NCBI GenBank assembly: GCA_030762935.1
Contig: CM060887.1
Location: forward strand, 9,726,501-9,790,500
Source of the DNA: Hymenopus coronatus
Taxonomy: Eukaryota; Arthropoda; Insecta; Mantodea; Hymenopodidae
Length of the DNA: 64,000 nucleotides
Direction: 5' to 3'
Positions within the stretch are counted from its first letter, which is position 1. Each line of letters begins with the position of its first letter. Shown piece after piece: positions 11,364 through 21,338 of this stretch. A program made the translations under genes and the position numbers. The notes under the pieces were generated by a model that was not told where the DNA came from, ran no database searches, and saw only the letters and a list, made by a program, of their open reading frames with translations.

Positions 11364-12250
11364 TCTGATGTGTTACACTCACACGACTTTCTCTAGCTGT
11401 TCCACAAACTTCTTACATAAGATAACTCTTCTTTCTGCACCTTGGTAATCGTGGTGCTCTTTAGCACAATGTTATTACTTAGTTCCTTATAAGTAGGAAG
11501 AAAATAAGGGAATACACTAGGCTAAACCAATAGTCAAATGTTTTAAAAGCTGTCCTTATGCGATTGTCATTACAAATCGCTTCTTTTCTTGGCCAGGAGT
11601 AGAACAAAAGAAAAATGGACACTCCAGCCTGAGAAAAGTATAAGTATTTCACAACTGAAACTAATAACAATGAGTACCTCGAAAACGATAAGCTCCAGAG
11701 AAAAATGTATATGACATAACTTGTGTATGTTAAAAAAAAACCTACATTTTTTGTACAAAGTTTTTGTCTATCTCTTACGGCTTACTAGTTATGCCAAATT
11801 AAGCAAAATTCATCCAGAATAAACAGCTCTTCAGAAGCTATTCCCAGAAAATTCAAGATATACATTTTATTTGTCAGGTGAATATTTTAATATACGATAT
11901 TTTAATCAAAACCGTTAGGGCCATTTTTAAGAAAATCAAAATTTTCGAAAAATTGTAGTTTGTAAAGGGTAGTTTGAGGTGGGGGGATTTTTCTCAAAAT
12001 CTTTGTGTCGCATCCCTGGAAAATACTAAACTTAAATACCAAGTTTGGTATTTTAGCTACTATTCGTTTTTGAGTTATCGTGTTCACAGTCACACGGACA
12101 CACACACGGACCTTTTTCTGAAAATGCTTTTTATGGATACAGGGGGTCCTAAAACATGTATTTCCGGTGAAATCTCGGTATCGAATTTTTGGGTGCAATA
12201 CAATACTTCTCTATCCCTATGTACATTGTACATACGGAGCTAGAGAAAGT
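11364..12250 (-). mobile_element. HL repeat, subfamily B, near full length
   Basis: The best complete B copy. It starts TCTGATGTGTTACACTCACA, has the B-specific AGCTGTTCCACAAACTTC block and a GCGATTGTCATTACAAATCG block in place of the usual sequence, and ends CTAGAGAAAGT. The right half matches the common form closely, so it may be a mosaic. Confidence 0.85.
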
Positions 12251-12344
12251 AAAAACATTTCAACGAGCTTTCAGAGAGAAATTACGGCCCATTAAAATGC
12301 TTCAGGTTTATATGGACCGCACTTTAAGACTTTTTGTAAGAATA

Positions 12345-12395
12345 CTTTGCTTGCAGAGCAGATAGAGAAAGCCATGTGAATGGAACACATCAGAT
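12345..12395 (+). mobile_element. Solo HL 3' end
   Basis: Only GATAGAGAAAG, the stem-loop and ACACATCAGA are present, and a complete HL copy starts 8 bp later. Confidence 0.75.
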
Positions 12396-12402
12396 TTTTA
12401 TT

Positions 12403-12533
12403 ACTTTCTCTATACCCACTATGTACATAGTGTATAGAGAAGGTATTGCACTCCACCCAAAAATTCGATATCGAGATTTCACCGGAAATATGTTTTACGG
12501 TCCCCTTTATCTAAAAAAAGCATTTTCGGAAAA

Positions 12534-12573
<40 letters not shown>

Positions 12574-13279
12574 CTGTGAACACGATAACTCAAAAACGAA
12601 AAGTCGGTAAAATACCAAACTTGGTATTTACGTTTAGTATCTTCCAGGGATGCGACACGAAGATTTTGAGAAAAGTCCCCCCACCCCCAACTACCCCTTA
12701 CATGGATCTTTTTTCGAAACTTTTGATTTTCTCAAAAATGGCTCTAACGATTTTGATTAAAATTTCGTATATTAAAGATATTTACGTGACAAAGAAAATG
12801 TATATCTTGAATTTTCTGAGAATAGCCTGTGAAGAATACTTTATTCTGGATGAATTTTATGGAATTTTGAATAACTGTTTAACCGTAAGAGATGGGCAAA
12901 AACTTACTACACGAAAAATGTAGATTACGTTAAAACACACAATTTATCTTATATATATATTTTTTCGTGGAGTTTATCGTTTTTTAGACATTCCTTGTTT
13001 TTGGTTTCTGCTTCGAAAAACTTATACTTTTCTCATACAGGACTTTGTCAAATGCTGTCCATACAAACGAAGGAACTTCAGTGACATAGCAACCAGCCTT
13101 TGACTGTCACTTTAACCTATGGTATTCCCTTATTTTGCTTCTACTTACAAGGAAGCAAGTAATAAGACTATTTCTGCTAATTTTTTTCTGATTAGAACGA
13201 AGTAAATAGAAGCATAAGCTTTTTAACAATAATTTGTTGCAAAGATGTAGAGAAGGTCATGTGAATGGTACACATCAGA
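12403..13279 (+). mobile_element. HL repeat, reference full-length copy
   Basis: This is a convenient type copy. Palindromic 5' end at 12403-12445; GT microsatellite at 12534-12571; ATACCAAACTTGGTAT near 12611-12626; conserved body; 3' inverted motif TGTAGAGAAGGT near 13246-13257; ATGTG/CACAT stem-loop; end CACATCAGA at 13279, then TTTTTT. A 127-codon frame at 12540-12923 recurs in other HL copies but starts inside the microsatellite, and the region carries stops in many copies, so I do not call it a gene. The asymmetric inverted ends with a 3' hairpin suggest a non-autonomous Helentron. Confidence 0.9.
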
Positions 13280-13949
13280 TTTTTTCAAAGTTTCAAGTTT
13301 TGAATAAAGCACATTGTTTAATCTGATGCAAAGTACCGAATAGAACTTGTGGTTCCAGAGGCGCCCTTCATCGGAAAATCCTGCACCACTTTTCCCTTAT
13401 CTCGTTTCAGTCCGTCTATCTGTTTTATTATTATTTTTTTTTATTGAATCGACTCTTATGATTTCTGCCGCCATTAAAATTTGACAAGTATTCTCCCCCT
13501 CTTCCGTTTCATCCCGCATTTCTTTTTCTCGAGAACGCTTTACTGTTTTCCTAATCGTGGTGGAACCAAGAGTTGATGAAAAATTCACTAGGGAATGTCT
13601 CCCTCGGCACTTGAGACTTGTACTAACGATTTCTTGAATATTTCACCTCATTTCACTTCGGTACCTATGTAAAGTTCGCTGTCAATGTAACTCTACTGTT
13701 ATAATGAACCAGAGAGACGATTGTTTAGTGTCTAATTAACCCATAGTTGCCTGCACTACATATGACGTTTTTCCTTTAATCAAAGTTTAAAACTGGAGTT
13801 CTAGTAAAAATATTTGGGAATAAACCTATAAAATTATTATATTAAATAATAGAAAAAATAATAGAAATGAAAATAAAAGTAGATTCTTTATTATTTTTTT
13901 CTTCCCAATTAAAAGTTTAAATTCTTCTAAACAAGTTTTCATAATGCTG
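13280..13949. other. Unassigned sequence with dispersed repeat member 2
   Basis: The part at 13735-13795 is the inverted partner of 9770-9822. Nothing else is recognised. The 63-codon minus frame at 13397-13588 lacks any known motif. Confidence 0.45.
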
Positions 13950-14130
13950 CCAAAGACACTACCAAAAGGTAGTTCAAATGTCCATGAGTGTTAGATGATA
14001 GGTAATGGACTGGCCATCCATTCAAAGCCAAATGTTGCAAGTTCAAATCCCAGTGATTGTGGTAAAGGACGGGGAGAGCCCAAGTAAAATAACCGGTGTG
14101 ATGCTTGGAAGTTAATGGGGCCACATTTGG
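13950..14130 (+). mobile_element. Probable tRNA-derived SINE
   Basis: A B-box-like GCAAGTTCAAATCCCAG occurs at about 14036-14052 after an A-box-like region, followed by a short G-rich body ending near GGCGTAGTTATG. No second copy was seen, so the call rests on tRNA resemblance. Confidence 0.45.
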
Positions 14131-14829
14131 CGTAGTTATGTCGGTTTTCTTTTTTATTTATTTAAAAAAACTGCAATTTTAGGGCAAAAATTGTGTATAT
14201 TTTTAAGTCTTCATTACTTGTCGTTTATGGTTGAAGATTAATATAAAACATAATTAATACTAGAGTACAACCCTATTTGTATAGTTACATTTAAAAGAAG
14301 CGGAACTTATAGGTACCGACAGGCAACAAAGGATTAACATGATACGTCAAAACAGCAATTTATCTCTCCCATACATGCGCCTTTAACCACATGTGGTCAC
14401 AAGTCCGTTTCTTTTCATTAAATTCACTAGGGAGTAAATTACATATACATTCATATAGGGCAATTAATACCACCATTTCGTTATTCGTAGCTATAATTTT
14501 AATCTTGGAAAAGTATACGTGGAATAAAATGCATGAAAAAAGGAAATCCTAAATCATGTGTGTGAAGTTACGTGTTCAAGGTCTGATGACCTGACAGAAG
14601 AAAACGTAAAAACAGTTTTCCCTGCTTAAATTAAAGGCATACGTGGAAATTATAGTCACATAACGTTTTACTCTATTTATTTTAAATCATAGCCTGATCA
14701 CAACGCAATTGATCTGTTAGAAATACCTCGAGATCAACGAAATTAACCTTCTAGGATTCATTCCTGTACCAAAAATATCTTCCTCCGACACGTCCCCAGA
14801 GACCTGCAACGGGCTAGTGTACCTGTGTC
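14131..14829. other. Unassigned A+T-rich sequence
   Basis: No recognisable element. Confidence 0.45.
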
Positions 14830-15250
14830 TATACGTGGCAGCTTCGACGTGTGTGCACTGAGACCTTGGTGCTAGGCAACCGTATCTCCTCTGCTTGTGT
14901 ACGTGAGTGCACGTGGCAGCACGTGTCTACTGAGGCCTTAGTGCTGGACAACTGTATCTCCTTGAATACCTGAAGTGCAAAAGGCACCTAAAACCTGAGT
15001 CCACTGAGGCCTTGGTGCTAGGCAACTGTATCTCTACTTTTATACCTGAAGTGCAGGTGAAAGCTTCAACATGTGTCCATAGAGGCATTAGTGCTTGCCA
15101 ATTGTATCTCTGCTTGTATACTTGAAGTGCACATGGCAACTTCGAGTGCACACAGAGTCCTTAGGCAACAGTAACTCTGCTTGTAAACCTGAATTGCAGA
15201 TGAAATCTTCAACAGTTTCCACAGAGGCCTTAGTGTTAGGTAGCTTCTAT
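14830..15250 (+). repeat. Minisatellite of about 72 bp
   Basis: Six diverged units share CTGAGGCCTTGGTGCTAGGC and AACTGTATCTCTGCTTGTAT blocks. The phase-marking ACTGAG or equivalent sits near 14857, 14929, 15003, 15079, 15152 and 15221, giving periods of roughly 69-76 bp. Overlapping open frames on both strands here are by-products of the repeat. Confidence 0.75.
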
Positions 15251-15373
15251 ACCAGTTGGACAAATGACCGAGAAAATACGAAAGATCCAAGATCAGAGTG
15301 GGACATCGAACCGGCTTCTCCCAAATGCGAGCGTTACCACTCATCTACATGTTAAGTAGTACAGGAATAAAAA

Positions 15374-16151
15374 TCTGATATGTTCCATTCACAGGACTTT
15401 CTCTACATCTTCGCAACAAAGTATTGTTAAAAAGCTTATGCTTAGTTTAACTTCTTGCTAATGGAGAAAAAATTAGCAGCAATAGTCTTATTACTTGTTT
15501 CCATGCAAGTAGATGGGATATAAGGAACTAGCAGAGGCTAAAATATTCGTCAAAAGCAGGTTACTATGTGACTGAAGTTCCTTTGCTTGTATGGACAGGA
15601 GTTGACAAATTCCTGTATGAGAAAATTATAAGTTTTTTAAAGCTAAACAAATAACAACGAATATCTAAAAAAACGATCCACTCCACGAAAAAAATGTATA
15701 TAACATAAACTGTGTGTTTTAACGTGATCTACACTTTCTTTTAAGTAAGTTATTGGCTAACTCTTACAGCTTGCCAGTTATGCAAATTTCCATAAAATTC
15801 GTCCAGAATGAAATCAAAATCGTTAGAGCCATTTTTGAGAAAATCAAAATTTTCGAAAATTTTTCCATGTAAAGGGTAAGGTGAAGTGAGGGGGGGGTTG
15901 AAAATCTTCAGGTCAAATCCTTGGAAGATACTGAACTTAAATACCAAGTTTGGTATTTAACGGACTTTTCGTTTTTGAGCTATGCTGCCCGCACGCACAC
16001 ACACACACACGCGGACATTTTTCTAAAAATGCTTTTTATGGATTCAGGGAATCTGAAAATATGTATTTCCGGTGAAATCTCGATATCGAATTTTTGGGTG
16101 CATTACAATACTTTCTCTGTACACTATGTACAAAGTACGTGTAGAGAAAGT
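15374..16151 (-). mobile_element. HL repeat with a short deletion
   Basis: Both termini are present. About 70 bp containing the GGCTATTCCCAGAAAATTCA block is missing at about 15810. A-runs flank both ends. Confidence 0.85.
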
Positions 16152-16167
16152 AATAAAGAATATGAAA

Positions 16168-16312
16168 AATGGTGTTTGAACAGATCTATATTTTTGTGCA
16201 ATAAGATTTTCTCTGCTTCTTATGGTTTACCAGCTATGAAAAAGTCTTCCAGAATGATGTGTGCCATTCACATGACTTTCTCTACATATCTGCAATAAAT
16301 TATTGTTAGAAA
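16168..16312 (-). mobile_element. Two small HL fragments
   Basis: An internal piece (about 16168-16255, including TTATGGTTTACCAG) is followed by an outer-end piece (ATGATGTGTGCCATTCACAT, about 16254-16312). Their order is the reverse of that in an intact copy, so they come from two insertions or a rearrangement. Confidence 0.7.
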
Positions 16313-16673
16313 GATCTTCGGCGGTAGAAGAGTATAAAACCCGATACCACGTGACATTAAATAGCAATGACGATCACGTTGAGAAATAGAGTCAAGTACT
16401 GTAACTTTGTAAGTAAAGTGTTGTGCCAAATCGCTTGTGGTGCTCGTAGAGTCGCTACTGGTCGCCACGCTTTCAGCTTTGTGACCCTTCAACTGCCCTA
16501 TTACTGCGGTTCAAAGCCATCGCCATGTGGTATTTAGTGTCGAGCACTTCCCCGATGCAAATGAGGTCCCGCCTGTAAAGACGTGGATACTCTACCGTCA
16601 AAATGCTCTTTTCACTACATACGACTTCTCCCGTCTGCATCCGTCAAGTCAGCAAGTACTTTAGAGAGGGGAA
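16313..16673. other. Unassigned sequence with TATA and CACGTG-like block
   Basis: AGAAGAGTATAAAACC followed by ACCACGTGACATT at 16327-16362 resembles blocks at 1688-1750 and 2048-2105. The TATAAAA string is promoter-like, but no transcript unit can be assigned. Confidence 0.4.
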
Positions 16674-16735
16674 AACACGATTAGTTACCTTCACACGACT
16701 TTCTCTACCCATTCTGTAACAAACTTCAAAACATC
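16674..16735 (-). mobile_element. Solo HL outer end
   Basis: TTCACACGACTTTCTCTACC with its subterminal block, but no body, faces a plus-strand HL copy 30 bp away. Confidence 0.65.
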
Positions 16736-16765
16736 ATAAAACATTCCGTAGACATTTTAGTTTTC

Positions 16766-17487
16766 TGTGGACAGCATAGCTCAAAAACGAAAAGACCGTT
16801 AAATACTAAACTTGGTATTTAAGTTCGGCGTCTTCCAAGGATGCAACACGAAGATTTTCAAGAAAATACTCCCCACCCAAACTACCCTTCACATGGAAAA
16901 AAATTTGAATATTTTTATTTTCTCAAAAATGGCTCTAACGATTTTGATTAATATCTCTTACATAACTGCTAAACCGTAAGAGTTGGACAAAATCTTACCA
17001 CACAAACTTGTAGAACACGTCAAAACACACAATTTATGTTATATACATTTTTTTCGTGGAGTTGATCGTTTTTGTTTTTTTTTTGTTTTTGTTTTTGGTT
17101 TCAGCTTTGAAAAAAATACTTTTCTCATACAGGAATTTGTCAACTGCTGTCCATAGAAACAAAGGAACTTCAGTCACATTGCAGCCAGCTTTTGACTATC
17201 TACCTATAGTACTCCCTTATTTCGCAAGTAATAAGCCTATTTCTAATTTAAGCCAAGGAAGCAAGTAATAAGCCTATTTCTAATTTAAGCCAAGGAAGCA
17301 AGTAATAAGCCTATTTCTAATTTAAGCCAAGGAAGCAAGTAATAAGCCTATTTCTAATTTAAGCCAAGGAAGCAAGTAATAAGCCTATTTCTAATTTTTT
17401 CTCAATTAGCATGAAGTAAGCATAAGATTTTTAACAATAATTTGTTGCAGAGATGTAGACAAAGTCATGTGAATGGAACACGTCAGA
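16766..17487 (+). mobile_element. HL repeat, 5'-truncated, with internal tandem array
   Basis: It starts in the CTGTGGACAGCATAGCTC block after the microsatellite. A deletion after TTTTGATTAATAT removes about 100 bp. A 37-bp unit near the 3' end is repeated (17224-17395). It ends with the stem-loop and ACACGTCAGAC. Confidence 0.85.
17224..17395 (+). repeat. 37-bp tandem repeat within HL
   Basis: Units begin at 17224, 17261, 17298, 17335 and 17372 with GCAAGTAATAAGCCTATTTC. Four full copies and a partial one are near identical, so the expansion is recent. Each unit fuses HL 3' sequence with AATTTAAGCCAAG. Confidence 0.95.
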
Positions 17488-17851
17488 CTTTTCTAAATGT
17501 TTAATAACACATTGAAAAGCAATTTTGATTTATAATCTTTTTTACAGTTTTTTCAAGTATTTCAAAAAGTACTTGGCTAACCAGAAATATAAGTTACTTA
17601 TCAGAGCTCGAATGCTTGGCTCGGCCTTGCTGCCCTCGTATTCCCAATACACATTATCGATCTGATAAGTATAACTTACAGCTCTTAGTACGCAATATAC
17701 TGTTGTATTTCTTAATTTTAAAAACACGTTCTTTTTACTGAACAGTGTGTTTAAATATGCACCTTGGCTCATCACAGATTAATTCGGATTTTCATTTATT
17801 CGGATATGTCTCAATTATACTGGTTTAAAGAGGTTCTACTGTGTGTATATA
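17488..17851. other. Unassigned sequence
   Basis: A 77-codon minus frame at 17542-17775 has no recognised motif. Nothing else is supported. Confidence 0.4.
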
Positions 17852-18347
17852 CAGGGTATTTCAAAACGACACCAAACGAAGATGTGGACCTTGTTGGTCA
17901 TACCGTACGTGATACGTGAATATAATTTTCAGCTCTAAATTCGACACATGCAAAAACTGCCATATCACCATGGATTAGGCAGTCGTACATAACCAAATGA
18001 CACGTGCCTGGCCCACTCCAAGAGAGATCCCGGTTGGTAGAGAAGGTCCCAGTCGCGTGGTGTAGGGATGATTTGGTAGACACACCGGCGCGGCACAGGT
18101 CATCTTAGTAATGGAAAACGTAGTACGTGGGTTTTGTTATGTGTTTCGTATAAAACGTCTGAGGTTGTTTACGTGGCGTATGACAATCGTTGTTCCTTCG
18201 CTGCCTAATCTCAAATGTGTGCGTATTTAAATACACATAAAACTTTAAATAGAAGAGTTTGAAAGTTGCGACATCAAGAGTTGTTTTGTAAAAGTCAAAG
18301 TGTAAGCTAATCGACTGCTATCTTCATTTGGTGTCGTTTTGAAACAG

Positions 18348-18352
<5 letters not shown>
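17852..18352 (+). mobile_element. MITE of Tc1/mariner type, copy 1
   Basis: About 500 bp bounded by inverted repeats of roughly 30 bp: CAGGGTATTTCAAAACGACA at the left and the complement of TGTCGTTTTGAAACAGCCTG at the right. The left flank is TATATA. There is no transposase frame. A second copy lies at 43323-43793. The CAGGGT ends next to TA suggest mobilisation by a mariner-family enzyme; that is inferred. Confidence 0.85.

Positions 18353-18389
<37 letters not shown>
18351..18389 (+). repeat. GT microsatellite at a MITE end
   Basis: An uninterrupted GT run continues directly from the CCTG end of the preceding MITE, then turns into GCGCGTATATA before the next element. Confidence 0.95.
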
Positions 18390-18396
<7 letters not shown>

Positions 18397-18401
18397 ATAT
18401 A

Positions 18402-19156
18402 CAGGTATTAATGAACTATACCGAAATATTTTCACAGAATATGTAGATTACTTAAATAAGTAATTTGAGATAGGAGACTTGTGGCCTGTTTATTGACATT
18501 TCGAAGTAACGGCTATAAGTTTCTGAAGTGCCAGTACGCCACTGGCTAATTTATCAACCAGTCGAGAACATAACACGAAAAACGAAGGAACATATTACAG
18601 CGTACCTCTCTAGGGTAGTGGTTATGATACTGCTTTCAAGTGAAAGATGGTTTCCGAGTTCGGATCTCGTTCACGTATCGCGGCACTTCGTCTGGAATGA
18701 AAAAAATAATAATAAAAACATTTACTCTATGATAGGAATCAAACTTATGAACTTTGGAATAGCAGCTTACCGCGTTACGCATTAAGTCAGCAGAACAGTT
18801 GAAAAAACGCCTCCAGAGAAGGCTACATAACTCAAGAACCTAGTTAATGAATGCTCAGTGTCGCACTGTCAAGTGATTAGTTCGAGATTTAACAGATTTT
18901 TGCGACATTAAATCTTGAAAACGCTAGTAAAGAGCTGCTAAAAATCAATATTTCTATACTCGGGCAGCAGTTTAAAGACATTCTAAGCCGTTTTTCCAAC
19001 CTGCTTTATTTTAACACCGACTTATCGGCACCTGATACCCACACGTTTAACGCTATGTAGTTGCGTTATGTTTATCCGGGGACCATGCATCGCCGATCTC
19101 AAATTACTTATATCAGTCACGTGCATCTCGTAAATTATTTCGGTGTAGTTCATTAA
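18402..19156. mobile_element. Non-autonomous inverted-repeat DNA transposon
   Basis: The left end CAGGTATTAATGAACTATAC matches the complement of the right end (19097-19156) through TTAATGAACTA, ACCGAAATA and ATAAGTAATTTGAGAT. No transposase is recognisable inside. It is probably a Tc1/mariner derivative given the neighbouring elements and TA at the left edge. Confidence 0.75.
18610..18690 (+). repeat. tRNA-like segment inside the transposon
   Basis: TAGGGTAGTGGTTATGATAC followed 35 bp later by CCGAGTTCGGATCTC resembles A and B boxes of a tRNA-derived SINE. Cloverleaf stems are poor, so it is not called a tRNA gene. Confidence 0.45.
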
Positions 19157-19163
19157 CGCGCGC

Positions 19164-19200
<37 letters not shown>
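19157..19200 (+). repeat. GCGC/GT microsatellite between two transposons
   Basis: CGCGCGCG followed by about 34 nt of GT separates the right end of one inverted-repeat element from the left end of the next. Confidence 0.95.
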
Positions 19201-19201
<1 letters not shown>

Positions 19202-19205
19202 ACAC

Positions 19206-19866
19206 AGCGTGATTTATGTAGAACTGACACATTTCTTTCTTTAATTATTCCGCTGGAAATCCATACAATGACCCAATTTTAGCACCAAATTAAGCAGAAT
19301 GTTCTGGAGTTTCGATTCATTGTCACTAGATGCTCGAATGTTTATGTTTTATTCCTAATTGTATTGTTGGCAAATGTTTCGACATTTCGTCAACGTCAAA
19401 ATGCAGTACGATGTAGAGCTGAGTCAAGGATATTTTCAGCTAGATGGCGCTACATGTCATGCATCTAATGAATCCATGAAACTAGTTGCTAGTTCCTTTG
19501 ACAACCGGATAATTTCCAGGAACCTGTGGCCGGATCTGCGGATTTGACATCGCCGGACTTCCTTCTATGGGGTTACTTAAAAGACACGGTTTACGCCACA
19601 CGTCCCCAGACATTGGACGATCTGAAGCACAACATCACAAAGGAGATTCAAGCTATTGACAACAGAGTCCTCCAACGAGTGACCAGTAACATGAAACGAC
19701 GTGTTGAGTTGTGTCTTATGCAGAATGGAGAACATTTTCAACACTTGCTATAAAGGTAAATAATCTCCCAAAATTCCTCTACAATTTAGGTATAATAAGT
19801 TGTCGCTAGCATTACACGTTTTGAAACAATTAATTAAAGAAATGTGTCAGCTCTGTATAAATTACT
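19206..19866 (+). mobile_element. Tc1/mariner element, internally deleted
   Basis: The ends are inverted repeats: left GTGATTTATGTAGAACTGAC ACATTTCTTT, right its near complement at 19829-19866. The ~660-bp element keeps only the C-terminal half of a transposase. Confidence 0.8.
19359..19753 (+). pseudogene. Tc1/mariner transposase, C-terminal remnant
   Basis: The remnant contains FQLDGATCH (second catalytic Asp region) and then SRNLWP; a one-base frameshift near 19525 leads into SADLTSPDFLLWGYLKDTVY, the third catalytic region (SPDxxxxDFxLWG). It ends NGEHFQHLL and a stop at 19753. The N-terminal DNA-binding part and first catalytic Asp are missing. The frameshift and deletion make it inactive. 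Confidence 0.85.
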
Positions 19867-19874
19867 CTTTATGT

Positions 19875-21274
19875 GTTTCAAAAATACGGGGCATAATTTC
19901 AGGTATGTATTTCCCACATGTAGACAATCAAATTAGTTCATTATAACATGTGTCCGGAAATGCTTCATTTCCGAGTTATGGCTTTCACAACATTGAAATT
20001 CACTGGAACGTTTTTCTTTCCGCAGGTTTTTGTCATTACAGAAAATATTCAAAATGTCCATCTCCTGCTTGAATACAGACCTCACATCGAAACTCCAGGA
20101 GTATTGTGTATGTCCTCACAGCTTGCCACAATTCGATTCCGAAGGGATTCCAAATCCGGCACCGGAGACGAATAAACCAATGATTTTAAATGGCCCCACA
20201 AGTAGAAATCGAGAGGGTTCAGGTCAGGTGAGCCTGGAGGCCAAGCAATTGGGCCACCTCTACCCATCCATCGATCAGGAAACCTTCAATCCAAGTACCG
20301 GCGAGCCGTAAGACTGAAGTGTGCAGGAGTCCAACTAATCGATCACCAATGATACCGGCCCACATGTTGAGGGAGAACCGCAGCTGGTGATGAGATACAA
20401 CAGTTGCACGTGGGTTTTCATGCGACCATACATGCTGATTATGGAAATTTGTTATGCCATCTCTTGTGAACTGTGCTTCATCTGTAAATAATACGACAGC
20501 AGAAAAGTTCGGATTTACACCACACTGCTGCAAGAACCACCGACAGAACCTAACTCGTGCAGGGTAATCTGCTGGTGACAGGGCCTATACACGTTGCAAA
20601 TGATAAGGATACAATTGATACTCGTTCAACAGTCTCCAGACAGTCGTATGAGGAACAATGACTTGCAACGCTAACCGTCGTGTGCTGATAGAAGGAGTCC
20701 TGGCCACAGCCTCCAGAATCTCCTCCTGCACTTCTGGAGTTGTAGATCTTGGTCGTCCCCTTCCCAAACCAGGAGAGATGAATGTTCCATACTAGCCCAG
20801 AGGGGAATGGAGACGTACAAATGTCTTCCGATCTGGACATTGTCGCTGTGGGTACCTCTCCTGGTACAAACGACGAGCCAGCGCAGCATTGCCGTCCGCC
20901 TTACCGTACATGAAGCGTATCTCTGCCAGCTCTTGATTTGAATACATGTCGCACAGTCTTAACGCCTAAAGAACACTGAATGTAACCTTCCTCAGAATGA
21001 ACTATCAGAGCGCCCTCCTAATGTCTCCTTTGACGGCAAAGACCTGCGGAAAGAAAAACGTTCCAGTGAATTCCAATGTTGTGAAGGCCATAACTCGGAA
21101 ATGAAGCATTTCCGGACATGAACTACTTTGATTGTCTACAGGTGGGACTTTCAATGTTGTAAAGGCCATAACTCGGAAATGAAGCATTTCCGGACACATG
21201 TTATAATGAACTATTTTGATTGTCTTCATGTGGGAAATACGTACCTGAAATTATGCCCCGTATTTTTGAAACAT

Positions 21275-21279
<5 letters not shown>
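19875..21279 (-). mobile_element. Tc1/mariner element with ~150-bp inverted repeats
   Basis: Long terminal inverted repeats begin GTTTCAAAAATACGGGGCAT and extend through GGAAATGCTTCATTTCCGAG to TTTTTCTTTCCGCAGG. The right arm contains a tandem duplication of about 80 bp (about 21069-21148 and 21149-21236). The coding strand is minus and the transposase is broken. Confidence 0.85.
20082..20840 (-). pseudogene. Tc1/mariner transposase, broken
   Basis: On the minus strand: a helix-turn-helix region GRGRPRSTTPEVQEEILEAV, then TRRLALQVIVPHTTVWRLL; an in-frame TAG at about 20590; the first catalytic region VLFTDEAQFTRDG; SLNMWAGIIGDRLVG; a deletion removing the second catalytic Asp; then a frame change into GRGGPIAWPPGSPDLNPLDF and YLWGHLKSLVY. 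Loss of the middle of the catalytic domain and the stop make it non-functional. It sits inside the inverted-repeat element 19875-21279. Confidence 0.9.

Positions 21280-21337
<58 letters not shown>
21278..21337 (+). repeat. GT microsatellite at a mariner end
   Basis: About 29 GT units follow directly on the CCTG terminus of the preceding mariner element. Confidence 0.95.

Positions 21338-21338
<1 letters not shown>

Noticed and set aside
12403..13279. HL as an autonomous Helitron or Helentron
   Set aside because: No Rep, helicase or endonuclease coding sequence exists in any copy in this window, and copies are under 1 kb.
17224..17395. CRISPR-like array
   Set aside because: The 37-bp units are contiguous without unique spacers and the DNA is eukaryotic.
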